Origin: Novispirillum itersonii
Lineage (GTDB): Bacteria; Pseudomonadota; Alphaproteobacteria; Rhodospirillales; Rhodospirillaceae
NCBI RefSeq assembly: GCF_014205675.1
Contig: NZ_JACIIX010000005.1
Span: 186,923-250,922, forward strand
Direction of reading: 5' to 3'
Length of the DNA stretch: 64,000 nt
In this document: positions 33,179-42,820 of the stretch, one piece after another
How the letters are laid out: each line of letters starts with the position of its first letter
How positions within the stretch are numbered: position 1 is the first letter of the stretch
Translations under genes and position numbers: made by a program
The notes under the pieces: generated by a model
Told to the model about the DNA's origin: nothing
The model's input: the letters and a program-made list of their open reading frames with translations, nothing else
Databases searched by the model: none

Positions 33179-35152
33179 ATGAACGTTTATATCCAGCCGG
33201 ACCGGTCCGGCCAGACGGGCGGCAGCATGATCACCCGGCTTCTGGCCGTGATCGCCGCCGCCATCCTGCTGATTTTTTCCGCCTTTGCCCTGTATATGGA
33301 CCTGCACCAGCGCCAGCAGATCCGCGAGGACCTGAGCATCAGCCTGTCGCTGCTGGGCCAAAGCACCAGCGACAGCATCCGCAACTGGCTGGATGCCCGC
33401 GTCGCCCTGATCACCACCCTGTCCGATCTGGCCACCACCGACCCGGCGGCGGAGAAGATCCTGCCGGTCCTGAAGACCCAGGCTTTCACCGGTGCGTTCG
33501 AGAACGCCTTCGTCGGCACCGCCGACGGCACCTTCACCATGTGGCCGCTGACCAAACTGCCGGATGGGTTCGATGCCCGCACCCGGCCGTGGTATGTCAA
33601 GGTCCGGGATACCGGCACCACGGTGCTGATTCCGCCCTTCATGAACGTTGCCACCAAACAGCTGACCATGACCCTGTCTGCCCCGTTGAAGCCGGGCGGC
33701 ACCTTCAACGGCGTCGCTGCCGGGAATTTCAATGTCAAGACCCTGTCGGCGATGATCGACGGTATCAAGCTCGGCGGCCTCGGCTATGCCTTCATCGCCG
33801 ATGCGCAGGGCACCGTGCTGATCCACCCGCAGCCGGAGATGGTCACCAAAACCCTGAAGGACCTGTTCCCTGAGCAGACCCCGGCGATGGCGCCCGGCCT
33901 TCAGGAGGCCCAGTCCGCCGCCGGAGAGGCGCTGGTGGTGTTCACCCCGATCAAGGTGCCGGGGGCCGAATGGTCGCTGGTGCTGGTGGCTGACCGCGAT
34001 CAGGCCTTTGCGCCGCTGCGGGCCTTCCGGCTGTCCGCCGTGATTGCCGGGGCCGCCGCCGCGCTGGTCCTGCTGCTGCTGCTGCATCAGGGGCTGACCC
34101 GCATCGTCGCCCGCCCGCTGGCGGCGATGACCACCACCATGCGCCAGCTTGCCGGGGGCCGCACCGATGTCAGCATTCCCGGCGCCGGGCGTCAGGATGA
34201 GATCGGCGCCATGGCTGCCGCCGTCAGCATCTTCCGCGATAACGCGGTGGAGCGGGAACGGCTGGAGCAGGAGCAGGAGGCCGCCCGCCGCGCCCAGAGC
34301 GAACGGACCGAACGGGTCGAACAGGCGATCTGTGAGTTTGACGCCCGGATTTCCGCCGGTCTCGGCAGTGTTGCCGTCTCCGCCCAGCGGATGGAGGAAA
34401 CCGCCCGCTCCCTGACCGCCACGGCGGAACAGTCAGCGCAGGATGCCACCGCCGCCGCCGCCGCGACGGAAGAAGCCTCGGTCAACGTGCAGGGGGTGGC
34501 CCAGTCCACCGACCTGCTGGCCGCCAGCATCAGCAATATCTCCGACCGCGCCCAGCGCTCCCGCGATGTCGCCCAGCAGGCGATGTCCGCCGCCGAGCAG
34601 ACCGACAGCACCGTGCAGTCTCTGGTGGAGGCCACCGAACGGATCAGTCAGATCGTCGGCCTGATCAACGACATCGCCAACCAGACCAACCTGCTGGCCC
34701 TGAACGCCACCATCGAGGCCGCCCGCGCCGGGGACGCCGGAAAAGGCTTTGCCGTGGTCGCCAACGAGGTGAAAAGTCTGGCCACCCAGACCGGGCGGGC
34801 CACCGACGACATCGGCCGCCAGATCGGCGAGATCCAGCGGGTGTCCGGCGAGGTGGTCGAGGCGATCCGGGGCATCGGGCAGGTGATCGGCACCATCAAC
34901 AGCCTGTCCGGCGATATCGCGCTGGCGGTGGATGATCAGGGCCAGTCCACCCGCGAAATCGCCCAGAACGTCGCTGAAGCCGCCAAGGGCACGCAGGAGG
35001 TGTCCCGCAGCGTGATCGGGGTGACCGACGGGTCCCGCCAGACCGGCGAAAATGCCGAACAGGTTCTGTCCGCCGCCGGAGATCTGGCCCGGCAGTCCGA
35101 TGCCCTGAAACAGGACGTGGAACGCTTCTTCAGCCACATCCGCAGCCTGTAA
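33179..35152 (+). CDS. Methyl-accepting chemotaxis protein with periplasmic dCache domain
   Basis: This 657-residue transmembrane receptor has helix 1 at about 18-40, a periplasmic double-Cache sensor (41-283; [10 protein letters not shown] at 131-140 is the amine/amino-acid-type dCache signature region), helix 2 at about 284-304, HAMP (306-360), and a cytoplasmic signalling coiled coil with the hairpin tip [26 protein letters not shown]. It senses a periplasmic ligand and controls the CheA kinase. No che genes are nearby. There is a roughly 275-bp gene-free leader. No C-terminal CheR-docking pentapeptide is present. Confidence 0.92.
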   Translation: MNVYIQPDRSGQTGGSMITRLLAVIAAAILLIFSAFALYMDLHQRQQIREDLSISLSLLGQSTSDSIRNWLDARVALITTLSDLATTDPAAEKILPVLKTQAFTGAFENAFVGTADGTFTMWPLTKLPDGFDARTRPWYVKVRDTGTTVLIPPFMNVATKQLTMTLSAPLKPGGTFNGVAAGNFNVKTLSAMIDGIKLGGLGYAFIADAQGTVLIHPQPEMVTKTLKDLFPEQTPAMAPGLQEAQSAAGEALVVFTPIKVPGAEWSLVLVADRDQAFAPLRAFRLSAVIAGAAAALVLLLLLHQGLTRIVARPLAAMTTTMRQLAGGRTDVSIPGAGRQDEIGAMAAAVSIFRDNAVERERLEQEQEAARRAQSERTERVEQAICEFDARISAGLGSVAVSAQRMEETARSLTATAEQSAQDATAAAAATEEASVNVQGVAQSTDLLAASISNISDRAQRSRDVAQQAMSAAEQTDSTVQSLVEATERISQIVGLINDIANQTNLLALNATIEAARAGDAGKGFAVVANEVKSLATQTGRATDDIGRQIGEIQRVSGEVVEAIRGIGQVIGTINSLSGDIALAVDDQGQSTREIAQNVAEAAKGTQEVSRSVIGVTDGSRQTGENAEQVLSAAGDLARQSDALKQDVERFFSHIRSL

Positions 35153-35175
35153 CGCCCGACAGTAGAATGACTGAT

Positions 35176-35217
35176 CAGGCCCGGCCCGGGGTTTCCCCGG
35201 TGCCGGGCCTGTCTTTT
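35176..35217 (+). terminator. Terminator of the chemoreceptor gene
   Basis: A long stem (CAGGCCCGGC / GCCGGGCCTG with inner CGGGG/CCCCG) is followed by TCTTTT, 24 bp after the stop. Confidence 0.88.
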
Positions 35218-35247
35218 CCCGGGCCTTCTTGTACCGGGCTTACCCTG

Positions 35248-36666
35248 TCACCCCTTCAGCAGGGCCTTCACCGCCGGGGACAGCACCGCCGTGCCGCGTT
35301 CGGCATAGGTTTCGTGGTTTTTCTCGATCTCACCCAGCCGGTAGAGGTAATTGACCATCATCCCCGCCGACTGGGCCATGCCCTTGGCGGAGGTGTCGCC
35401 CAGCCAGTTCAGCCGGTCGATCCGCGCCCCGTTGGTCAGGTGGAAATGCGCCACCGGGTCCAGCGCCGTCGGGGCCGCGCCCTTGCGTCCGGGCCGCTTT
35501 TCCTGCGCCAGATAGCGGGCGGTCAGCCGCAGGATCACCGGTTGCAGGGCATCGGCCTGTCCGGCCTCGTGCCACCAGCGCACCCCGCCGATGGTCGCCG
35601 ACAGCGGTGCCACATCCAGCACCGTCTTCAGCGACTTTGCCTCAGCGGGGGTCAGCAGCGGGGTGCCTCCTGCCTGTTCCGCCTGTTCCTGCTCCGCCAG
35701 CCAGCTGAGGAACCCCGGAACCGGCGACAGGGTGGCAAAGGTCTTCAGGCCGGGGAATTCCGCCAGCAGCACCTCCACCACCTTCTTGATCAGGAAGTTG
35801 CCGAAGCTGATCCCCGACAGCCCCTGCTGGGCATTGGAAATCGAATAGAAGATCGCCGTCGTCGCCTTGGACGGATCCCCCAACGGGGCCGAGACGTCCA
35901 GCAGGTCCTGAATATTCGCCGCCATCTCCGGCAGCAGGGCGACCTGCACGAAGATCAGCGGCTCATCCGGCATGCGGGGGTGGAAAAAGGCGAACAGGCG
36001 GCGGTCGGAATCGAGGCGGTTCTTCAGGTCATCCCAGCTGCGGATGGCGTGCACCGCCTCATAGGCCATCAACTTTTCAAGGATCGAGGCCGGACTGTCC
36101 CAGGTGATGCGCCGCAGCTCCAGAAAGCCGACATCAAACCAGCGGGTCAGCAGGTTACGCAGGTCTGTTTCCAGCGCCTTCAGCTCCGGATGCTGCCGCG
36201 ACAGGGCCATCAGCTCCGCCCGCATATCAACCAGAAACTTCACCCCGTTGGGCAGGGCGTTGAACTGGGTCAGCAGGCGCAGGCGCGGGGCCTCCAGCGC
36301 CGTGCGCAGGGCTTCTTCCGCCGCCGGGCGCTTCTCCGCCGGGGCCTTGGCCATCGCCTGCACCGCCGCATCCACCGCCGCCCGGTCAACGTCGAACTCC
36401 GTCGCCATCACGGTCAGAAACCGCCGCCGCCCTTCCGGATCCAGCCGCAGGTAGGCCTTGCCCAGCGCCGCCGCCCGGGCCCGGGCCGAGACCTCGCCGC
36501 CCTTGCCTTCAAGGCAGGCATTCATCTGGTCCCGCACCCGGGTCAGGTCATCAGCGGGCAAGGCGGGCTGAATATTCTCCACCAGATCCGGGGCGCGGCT
36601 CGACACCAGCTCGTGCCACAGGGAACTCAGCCGATCAAACAGGCCGGGGGCGACATATTCGTTCAT
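35248..36666 (-). CDS. Malonyl-CoA decarboxylase
   Basis: This 472-residue enzyme belongs to the MCD family (PF05292). It has an N-terminal helical domain to about 140 and a C-terminal GNAT-like catalytic domain. Conserved blocks are HPRMPDEPLIFVQVAL, AIFYSISNAQQGLSGISFGNFLIKKVV, FATLSPVPGFLSWL and DPVAHFHLTNGARIDRLNWLGD (the catalytic His is in VAHFHLTNGA, with Ser in the TLSP block). It converts malonyl-CoA to acetyl-CoA. In rhizobia it works with malonyl-CoA synthetase (MatB) and a malonate carrier, neither seen here. Single gene, AGGAGA ribosome site. Confidence 0.93.
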   Translation of the reverse strand: MNEYVAPGLFDRLSSLWHELVSSRAPDLVENIQPALPADDLTRVRDQMNACLEGKGGEVSARARAAALGKAYLRLDPEGRRRFLTVMATEFDVDRAAVDAAVQAMAKAPAEKRPAAEEALRTALEAPRLRLLTQFNALPNGVKFLVDMRAELMALSRQHPELKALETDLRNLLTRWFDVGFLELRRITWDSPASILEKLMAYEAVHAIRSWDDLKNRLDSDRRLFAFFHPRMPDEPLIFVQVALLPEMAANIQDLLDVSAPLGDPSKATTAIFYSISNAQQGLSGISFGNFLIKKVVEVLLAEFPGLKTFATLSPVPGFLSWLAEQEQAEQAGGTPLLTPAEAKSLKTVLDVAPLSATIGGVRWWHEAGQADALQPVILRLTARYLAQEKRPGRKGAAPTALDPVAHFHLTNGARIDRLNWLGDTSAKGMAQSAGMMVNYLYRLGEIEKNHETYAERGTAVLSPAVKALLKG

Positions 36667-36782
36667 GGCAAAGTCTCCTTCCTGATCCGTCGCATACCAT
36701 CGGGCGCGCGCATTTCCCCATAATGATAAGGCGTTTTCAGGGCAGAGGGCACTGCCTTCGCCGCAAAAAAGTTTGCCCCGCT

Positions 36783-36880
36783 CCCCGCTGGCTTTGCCAG
36801 CAGACTAAAGAATCAAGCGGGCTCCGCCCCCCGCTGGCTTCGCCAGCAGACTAAAAAAACTAGGCGGGCTCTGCCCGCTG
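36783..36880. repeat. Imperfect tandem hairpin repeat downstream of the hydrate repair gene
   Basis: Two near copies of a unit of about 46 bp begin CCCCGCTGGCTT(T/C)GCCAGCAGACTAAA (the GCTGGC/GCCAGC hairpin) and end GGCGGGCT. A third partial unit follows (CCCGCTGGCCCGG). It lies in the roughly 415-bp gap between two minus-strand genes. Confidence 0.65.
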
Positions 36881-36929
36881 GCCCGGAAGGAGGCGCGGCC
36901 TCCTTCACCTCCATTTTCTTTTCACAACA

Positions 36930-37019
36930 AAAAAGCGGGATCCAAGGGCCGTTGGACCCAAAAAACGGGATCCAAGGGGCAATGGCCCCAAAAAGCGGAA
37001 TCCAAGGGCCGATGGCCCT
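36930..37019. repeat. 30-bp tandem repeat, three units
   Basis: Three units of exactly 30 bp share the core CGGGATCCAAGGG (third unit CGGAATCC) followed by a small hairpin (GGGC..GCCC type) and an A5-6 run. On the minus strand the period equals ten codons, and a frame through it stays open with a repeating RPLDPAFW-like decapeptide. Each unit also reads as a hairpin plus T-run, like a stack of terminators for the gene that ends just upstream on that strand. Confidence 0.75.
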
Positions 37020-37081
37020 TGGTGGGCGTGGGCAAAGCCCACAACCCCGCCTGACCGAACGGCCCGGTGCAAGGCCGCCCC

Positions 37082-38587
37082 CTACCGCAGGCGCTCCAGA
37101 ATCTCCGGCAGAGCCTCGGCGATGTCTTCGGCAATCAGGCCGGAGCCAAGGCGACGCCCGGCCTCGGCATGCAGCCAGGCCCCGGCAGCGGCGGCGGAAA
37201 ATCCCTCCAGCCCCTGCGCCAGAAGGCCACCGATGATCCCGGCCAGACTGTCGCCCGATCCGGCGGTGGCCAGATCCGGCCCGGCATTGGCGGTGATGCA
37301 GGCGGTGCCATCCGGGGCCGCCACCACGGTATCCGCCCCTTTCAGCAGCACCACCGCCCTGCTGCGGGCAGCGGCCTGTCTGGCCCGGTGCAGACGGGAG
37401 CCGTCCGCCTCGAACAGCCGCATGAATTCGCCGTCGTGCGGGGTCAACACCACCTGTCCGGCAGCGGCGGCAATGGCAGAGAACAGGGTGTCCGCCTCTC
37501 CGGCGAAGCTGGTCAGGGCATCGGCATCCAGCACGCAGTGCCGCCCGGCTTCCAGCGTTGCCAGCACCCGCCGACGCAGCTTTTTGCCGACACCGCCGCC
37601 GGGGCCGAGGACATAGACGGTCTTGCGCAGATCATCCAGCAGGGCGCGGTAACGGCCCCGCTCCGCCAGTGAGGCCACCAGCGTACCGGGGGCATCGGCG
37701 GCATAGACCGCCGCGCTGTCTTCCGGGGCCGCCACCGTCACCAGCCCGGCCCCGCTGCGGCGGGCGGCCCGGGCCACCAGACGGGCCGCCCCGGTCATTT
37801 CCGCCCCGCCCAACACCACCAGATGGCCGCGTGCATATTTATGATCCTGCCAGTCCGGCTGCGGCAGGGTCCACAGAGCCGGTCCGTTCAGGAACGTCTG
37901 CGGCGCAATCTCCGCCAGCACCGCGTCAGGAATCCCGATATCAGCCACCACCAGCGCCCCCCGGGCCTGCCGCCCCGGGTACAGGTAATGCCCCGGCTTC
38001 GGGCGGAAGAAGGTGACCGTCGCCACACACTGCGGGGCACAGCCCAGCACCGCCCCGGTATCGCCCTGTACACCGCTGGGCACATCCACCGCAATGCAGG
38101 GCAGGCCAAGGGCGTTGATGCGATTAATCACCACCGCCGCCACCCCATCCACCGGGCGGCTGAGCCCCGCCCCGTACAGGGCATCAATCACCAGCACCGC
38201 CCGGTCGAGCAAAGCCGGATCCAGCGGTTCCACCGCGCCGGTCCAGCGGTCGGCCATCACCGCCGCATCGCCGGACAGCGCCGCCCGGTCCCCCGACAGC
38301 GCCAGCCGCACCGGATAGCCACGCCGGGCCAGAATCCGCGCCGCCACGAAACCATCCCCGCCGTTGTTGCCCGGCCCGCACAGCACCACCACCGGGCCAC
38401 GCTGCCCCGGCCGCCCACCGGGCAACCGCGCCAGCCAGCGCAGAGCCTCCTGCGCCACCGCCAGACCGGCGGCCTCCATCAGCGCCACACCGGACCGCCC
38501 CCCGGCGATGGTGCGCCGGTCAGCCTCATACATCTGTTCGACAGTCAGAACGGCGGCCCACGCCGCAGACGGGGGAAGAGTCAGCAT
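37082..38587 (-). CDS. nnr: Bifunctional NAD(P)H-hydrate epimerase / ADP- or ATP-dependent dehydratase
   Basis: This 501-residue fusion has an N-terminal YjeF_N epimerase (about 1-215, VVVLCGPGNNGGDGFVAARIL and DALYGAGL) and a C-terminal carbohydrate-kinase-like dehydratase (about 225-495, VLTPHDGEFMRLF and NAGPDLATAGSGDSLAGIIGG with the catalytic GSGD). Together they repair hydrated NADH and NADPH. The frame remains open upstream through the hairpin repeat to 38998. That N-terminal extension has no family similarity, and the ATG used gives the normal start MLTLPPSAAWAAVLTVEQM. Confidence 0.93.
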   Translation of the reverse strand: MLTLPPSAAWAAVLTVEQMYEADRRTIAGGRSGVALMEAAGLAVAQEALRWLARLPGGRPGQRGPVVVLCGPGNNGGDGFVAARILARRGYPVRLALSGDRAALSGDAAVMADRWTGAVEPLDPALLDRAVLVIDALYGAGLSRPVDGVAAVVINRINALGLPCIAVDVPSGVQGDTGAVLGCAPQCVATVTFFRPKPGHYLYPGRQARGALVVADIGIPDAVLAEIAPQTFLNGPALWTLPQPDWQDHKYARGHLVVLGGAEMTGAARLVARAARRSGAGLVTVAAPEDSAAVYAADAPGTLVASLAERGRYRALLDDLRKTVYVLGPGGGVGKKLRRRVLATLEAGRHCVLDADALTSFAGEADTLFSAIAAAAGQVVLTPHDGEFMRLFEADGSRLHRARQAAARSRAVVLLKGADTVVAAPDGTACITANAGPDLATAGSGDSLAGIIGGLLAQGLEGFSAAAAGAWLHAEAGRRLGSGLIAEDIAEALPEILERLR

Positions 38588-38612
38588 GGAGAACCTCGTT
38601 ATGTTATATTTT

Positions 38613-38962
38613 GCCCCTGACACGCCGGGCGCGGGCGTCCGCCCGCTTGGCTTTGGATATCTGTCCCTCACACGGCGGGCGGGCGCATCCGTCCGCTTGG
38701 CTTTGGTTATCTGCCCCTCACACGCCGGGCGCGGGCGTCCGCCCGCTTGGCTTACGCGCGAATGGTCGCGCGGGGCCTCAATGGCCCAGTCAGCCCGGCA
38801 GGCCGGGCTTTTTGTTACCTGTCCCTCAGACGCCGGGCGCGGACATCCGTCCGCTTGGCTTACGTGCCCACGCGGGCACGGGGCCTCAATGGCCCAGTTG
38901 GGCCTTTGGCCCTCCCTTATCTGTCCCTCACACGGCGGGCGGACGCATCCGCCCCCTTCCCT
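38613..38962. repeat. Modular GC-rich hairpin repeat array, five units
   Basis: Five tandem units begin (G/C)YCCCTSASACGSCGGGCG, forming a head hairpin closed by TCCGYCCGCTTGGCTT. The third carries GCGCGAATGGTCGCGC and the fourth GTGCCCACGCGGGCAC, then CTCAATGGCCCAGT and a further hairpin, exactly the order seen at 11.9-12.1 kb. The minus strand is open across the whole array in frame with the downstream nnr gene. Confidence 0.8.
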
Positions 38963-39090
38963 TCCGCTCTGTCGCTTTCTATAAAAAGCATAAGCCATGC
39001 GGAAAGACAGGAGACTTTTCCGTGACGGTTGACCGGCGGCAGCCCTGCCCCGGTGACTCCCCCCGCTGTCTCCCGATGCGGCTGCTGTCC

Positions 39091-40356
39091 ATGAACGTTC
39101 TCGTCCTCGGTGCCGGGGTGGTTGGCACCACCACCGCCTACTTCCTTGCCCGCGCCGGGCATGCCGTCACCGTCATCGACCGGCAGCCGGGGGTGGCGCT
39201 GGAAACCAGCTTCGCCAACGGCGGCCAGATCTCCCCCAGCCATGCCATTCCGTGGGCCAACCCGGACACCCTCCCGCAGGCCCTGCGCTGGCTGGGCCGC
39301 GATGATGCGCCGCTGGTGTTCCGCCCGTTCCGCTACGATCCCGCCCTGTGGGCGTGGCTGCTGCGCTTCCTGCGCAACTGCACCCCCGGCCGCACCGCCA
39401 TCAACATTGACCGCACGGTCCGCATCGCCCTGTACAGCCGCGACGTGCTGCGCGCCCTGCGTGCCGAAACCGGCATCCGCTACGATTCTCTGTCCAAGGG
39501 CATCCTGCACGTCTTCCGCAATCAGCAGGCCTTTGACGAACACTGCAAGGGGGCGGAGGTGATGTCCCGCGCCGGGCTGCCCCAGACCGTGATCGCCCGC
39601 GCCGGGCTGGCGACGGTTGAACCGGCCCTCAGCGCCGTCTCCGATGCCCTTGTCGGCGGCCTGCTGGCAACCGAGGACGAAAGCGGCGACGTTCACAAGT
39701 TTACCCGCGCCATTGCCGCACTGGCCGAGGGACTCGGCGTCACCTTCCGCTTCGGGGAAACCATCCTCGGGCTGGACCGAGACGGCGACCGCATCGGTGC
39801 CGTCGTCACCGACAAAGGCCGCCACACCGCCGATGCCGTGGTGCTGGCGCTGGGCAGCTTCAGCCCCGGTCTGGCCCGCACCCTGGGGTTCCGGCTGCCG
39901 ATCTATCCGGCCAAGGGCTATTCGATCACCCTGCCGCTGGCCGGGCCGGAACAGGCCGATGCCCCCGGTGCCCCGATGGTGTCCGTTACCGATGATGAAC
40001 GCAAGATCGTCAGCTCCCGCCTCGGCGACCGGCTGCGGGTGGCAGGCACCGCCGAGCTGGCGGGCTGGGACCCCACCCTGCGCCCGGCCCGGGCTGACCT
40101 GATCCGCCGCCATGCCGCCGACCTGTTTCCGCTGGCCGGGGATTACGCCACCGCCGTGCCGTGGTGCGGCCTGCGCCCGAAAACCCCGGATTCCGTGCCC
40201 TATATCGGCGCCAGCCCGCTGAAAAACCTGTGGCTGAACACCGGCCACGGCACGCTGGGCTGGACCATGGCCGCCGGGTCCGGTCATCTGCTGGCCGACC
40301 TGATCAGCGGCAAAGCCCCGGAAATCGACGTCAGCGGCTACCGCTTCGACCGCTGA
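39091..40356 (+). CDS. dadA: D-amino acid dehydrogenase small subunit (DadA-like)
   Basis: This 421-residue FAD enzyme starts with the dinucleotide-binding fold VLVLGAGVVGTTTAYFLARAGHAVTVID, then the DadA pattern ETSFANGGQISPSHAIPWANP, and ends with the FAD-contact block PDSVPYIGASPLKNLWLNTGHGTLGWTMAAGSG. It deaminates D-amino acids such as D-alanine at the membrane, passing electrons to quinone. No alanine racemase or Lrp gene flanks it. An ATG five codons earlier is also possible. Its ribosome site is poor, and the modular hairpin array lies just upstream. Confidence 0.9.
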   Translation: MNVLVLGAGVVGTTTAYFLARAGHAVTVIDRQPGVALETSFANGGQISPSHAIPWANPDTLPQALRWLGRDDAPLVFRPFRYDPALWAWLLRFLRNCTPGRTAINIDRTVRIALYSRDVLRALRAETGIRYDSLSKGILHVFRNQQAFDEHCKGAEVMSRAGLPQTVIARAGLATVEPALSAVSDALVGGLLATEDESGDVHKFTRAIAALAEGLGVTFRFGETILGLDRDGDRIGAVVTDKGRHTADAVVLALGSFSPGLARTLGFRLPIYPAKGYSITLPLAGPEQADAPGAPMVSVTDDERKIVSSRLGDRLRVAGTAELAGWDPTLRPARADLIRRHAADLFPLAGDYATAVPWCGLRPKTPDSVPYIGASPLKNLWLNTGHGTLGWTMAAGSGHLLADLISGKAPEIDVSGYRFDR

Positions 40357-40391
40357 CCCCCTCCCTCAACCGGACGGGAGGAACACCGCCC

Positions 40392-40958
40392 TTGACCATC
40401 CTTCTGATCCGCCATGGCAGACCGGATATCCGCACCGACCAGTGCCGCACCGCCTCCGGATGGGCGGAGTGGGTGGAGCACTACGACCGCGCCGGTCTCG
40501 ATCCGGCCTTGCCCCCACCCGCTGAAACCCTCGCGGTGATCCGGGACTGCCGGTATTCCGTCTGTAGTTCCCTGCCACGGTCGCAGGAGTCCGCCACCGC
40601 TCTTGGCGTGACGCCTGACCTCTACGATGCCGCCTTCCGGGAGCTGGAGATGCCGCGCCCCGGCTGGCGGACCCCAAAGCTGCCGCTGACAGTCTGGCTG
40701 TTTCTGTTCCGGCTGCTGTGGCTGCTGGGGTATTCGGCCCGCTGCGAGTCCGTCAGCGACGGCAAAGCAAGGGCCCAGACCTGCGCCGATCGGCTGGCCG
40801 CCCTCGCCGCCACCCATGGCACAGTTGCTTTTGTCGGGCATGGTGCCCTGATCTGGCTGATCGCCAGACATCTGAAAGCCACGGGCTGGACCGGCCCCCG
40901 GAAGGCCCCCCGACAGCACTGGGGCTTCGGCGTTTACCGTCGCCCGCCCCAGCCCTGA
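40392..40958 (+). CDS. Histidine phosphatase superfamily protein
   Basis: This 188-residue protein starts with the catalytic RHG motif (TILLIRHGRPDIRT), has the second-arm SSLPRSQESATAL (the conserved Arg in R-S) and ends in the second catalytic His (TVAFVGHGALIWLIARHL). A hydrophobic stretch in the middle (LTVWLFLFRLLWLLGY) is unusual for the family and could bind a membrane. The start is TTG with a GGGAGGA site, which puts the RHG at its usual place. It may hydrolyse a phosphate ester; the substrate is unknown. It lies 36 bp after dadA and is probably cotranscribed. Confidence 0.8.
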   Translation: MTILLIRHGRPDIRTDQCRTASGWAEWVEHYDRAGLDPALPPPAETLAVIRDCRYSVCSSLPRSQESATALGVTPDLYDAAFRELEMPRPGWRTPKLPLTVWLFLFRLLWLLGYSARCESVSDGKARAQTCADRLAALAATHGTVAFVGHGALIWLIARHLKATGWTGPRKAPRQHWGFGVYRRPPQP

Positions 40959-41036
40959 CAGATATGGCGCGACAGACATGGGCGCGGGCGGAAGCGCACC
41001 ACGGTACGCCCCGCGCCTGCGCAGGTGTTCCGGGCG

Positions 41037-42683
41037 TTATGCGTCGTCTTCGGTCGGATGGAAGCCCTGCTGGTCCATCACCGCCAGAAAAGCCTGAACC
41101 ACCCGGGGATCAAACTGCAACCCTGACCCGTTGCGGATATAGGCCAGCGCCTGCCCCGGCGGCCACGGATCCTTATACGGGCGGCGGCTGACCAGCGCGT
41201 CGTAGACATCCACCACCGCGACAATCCGCGCTGACAGCGGAATCTCCTCGCCCTTCAGGCCGCGCGGATAGCCCTTGCCGTCCCAGCGTTCATGGTGGCC
41301 GGAGGCAATCTCCGCCCCCAGTGACAGATAGGAGGATCCCTCCACCAGACTGGCCGCCCGCTCCAGCAGGGCACCGCCGGCGGTGGCGTGGTCCTTCATC
41401 ACCACCCATTCCTCTTCGGTCAGCTTGCCCGGCTTCTGAAGGATACTGTCGGGGGTCGAGACCTTGCCGACATCGTGCAGGATGCTGGCCAGACCGATCT
41501 GTTCCAGAAACAGGTCGTCGATGATGTCGCAGCAGCAGCCCTGCGCCCGCAGCTGGCGGGCGGTGCGGTTGGTCATATCCTCCACCCGCAGCACATGGTC
41601 GCCGGTATCGGTGTCCTTGTATTCGGCCAGATCGGCCAGCGCCAGCACGGTGGCCTCATGCGCCCGCCGCAGCTGATCGTACAGCCACAGATTATCGAAC
41701 CCCACCGACACCTTGGCGCAGAACACCTCCAGAAGCTGTTCATCCATCGGGGTCAGCACCCGCCCGGTCTTCAGGTAGGCCACCGCTTCTCGGTTGTTGG
41801 GGGTGCGGATGTACAGCGCCACCGCTTCCTGCCCGTAGTGCGAGGCCTTGACCTGCAACACCCGGTTCAGTTCCTCCATCAGGTGGTCGCGGTCCACCGG
41901 CGGCAACGGCGGATCATTCTCCGGCCCACCCTCAAACTCGCCGGATCCGGCCAGCACGAACAGACCGTCCTCATCACTGCCATGCGGGCTGCCCGCCTTG
42001 GCCCACTGCACGCACAGAATACCGCTGACATCGGTGCCGAGCAGGGTCGACAGCTGCGTCAGCACTCCGGAGGCAAAGGACCGCATCGACCGCACCTGAA
42101 ACAGCGAGGCCGAGGCATCAATGATGCGTTGCAGGCCCTGCCGGTTCATTTCCAGCGCCATAATGTCCTCGTAGGACCGCAGGCTGGAAATCACCGCCGT
42201 GAACAGCTTCTGCGCCGTCAGCTCGGTCTTGGCCTTATAATCGTTGATGTCGTAATTGATGATAACGTCGCGTTCCGGGGCCTGCCCCGGCTGACCGGTG
42301 CGCAGGATGATCCGCACCCGGGTGTTGGCGGCCTCCTCACGGATGTGGCGGACCAGCCGCAGCCCGGCGTCCTCGCTTTCCATCACCACGTCCAGCAGGA
42401 TACAGGCAATATCATCGTGGCTGGCCAGCACCTGCTGGGCCTCGGCGGCGCTGTAGGCCGACAGCATCACCACCCCGCGCCCGCGGTAAGTGATATCCGC
42501 CATCACCATCGCCGTCATGGCATGGACTTCCGGTTCGTCATCGACCACCAGAATTTTCCAGCCCGGCTCCTGCCCGCCGGGGGCTGACGCCCCGCCCGCC
42601 CGCACCACCGCACGGGACGGATCCGCCGGGGACGCGGCAGAACCCGCCTCGTCCTCATCGGCAAACAGGAAATCGTCATCCAT
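41037..42683 (-). CDS. Response regulator with DUF3369 and HD-GYP phosphodiesterase domains
   Basis: This 548-residue protein has an N-terminal receiver (about 42-170; phospho-acceptor Asp98 in ACILLDVVMES), a central DUF3369 sensor-like domain (about 200-335) and a C-terminal HD-GYP domain (about 345-545; LHDVGKVSTPD, KDHATAGGALL, GHHERWDGKGYPRGLKGEEIPL). All metal ligands and the GYP motif are intact, so it should hydrolyse cyclic di-GMP when phosphorylated. The ATG used follows AGGAGT at a good distance; an in-frame GTG lies two codons upstream. It is downstream of a multi-PAS kinase gene, its probable partner. Confidence 0.9.
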   Translation of the reverse strand: MDDDFLFADEDEAGSAASPADPSRAVVRAGGASAPGGQEPGWKILVVDDEPEVHAMTAMVMADITYRGRGVVMLSAYSAAEAQQVLASHDDIACILLDVVMESEDAGLRLVRHIREEAANTRVRIILRTGQPGQAPERDVIINYDINDYKAKTELTAQKLFTAVISSLRSYEDIMALEMNRQGLQRIIDASASLFQVRSMRSFASGVLTQLSTLLGTDVSGILCVQWAKAGSPHGSDEDGLFVLAGSGEFEGGPENDPPLPPVDRDHLMEELNRVLQVKASHYGQEAVALYIRTPNNREAVAYLKTGRVLTPMDEQLLEVFCAKVSVGFDNLWLYDQLRRAHEATVLALADLAEYKDTDTGDHVLRVEDMTNRTARQLRAQGCCCDIIDDLFLEQIGLASILHDVGKVSTPDSILQKPGKLTEEEWVVMKDHATAGGALLERAASLVEGSSYLSLGAEIASGHHERWDGKGYPRGLKGEEIPLSARIVAVVDVYDALVSRRPYKDPWPPGQALAYIRNGSGLQFDPRVVQAFLAVMDQQGFHPTEDDA

Positions 42684-42820
42684 CACCACGGTACTCCTTA
42701 CCCTGTTGCCATCCCTGCCAGCCGGGTTGATCCCAGCCTGCGCTTCGTCTGTTACCGTGTCATCCGGTTTTTCCCGGCTGCGTCTTCTTTTACGGCTGTT
42801 ATATCAGACTTTTATCGTAC

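Noticed and set aside
38588..38998. N-terminal extension of the nnr gene through the hairpin array
   Set aside because: Peptide made of repeated hairpin-encoded units; the family start is at 38587.
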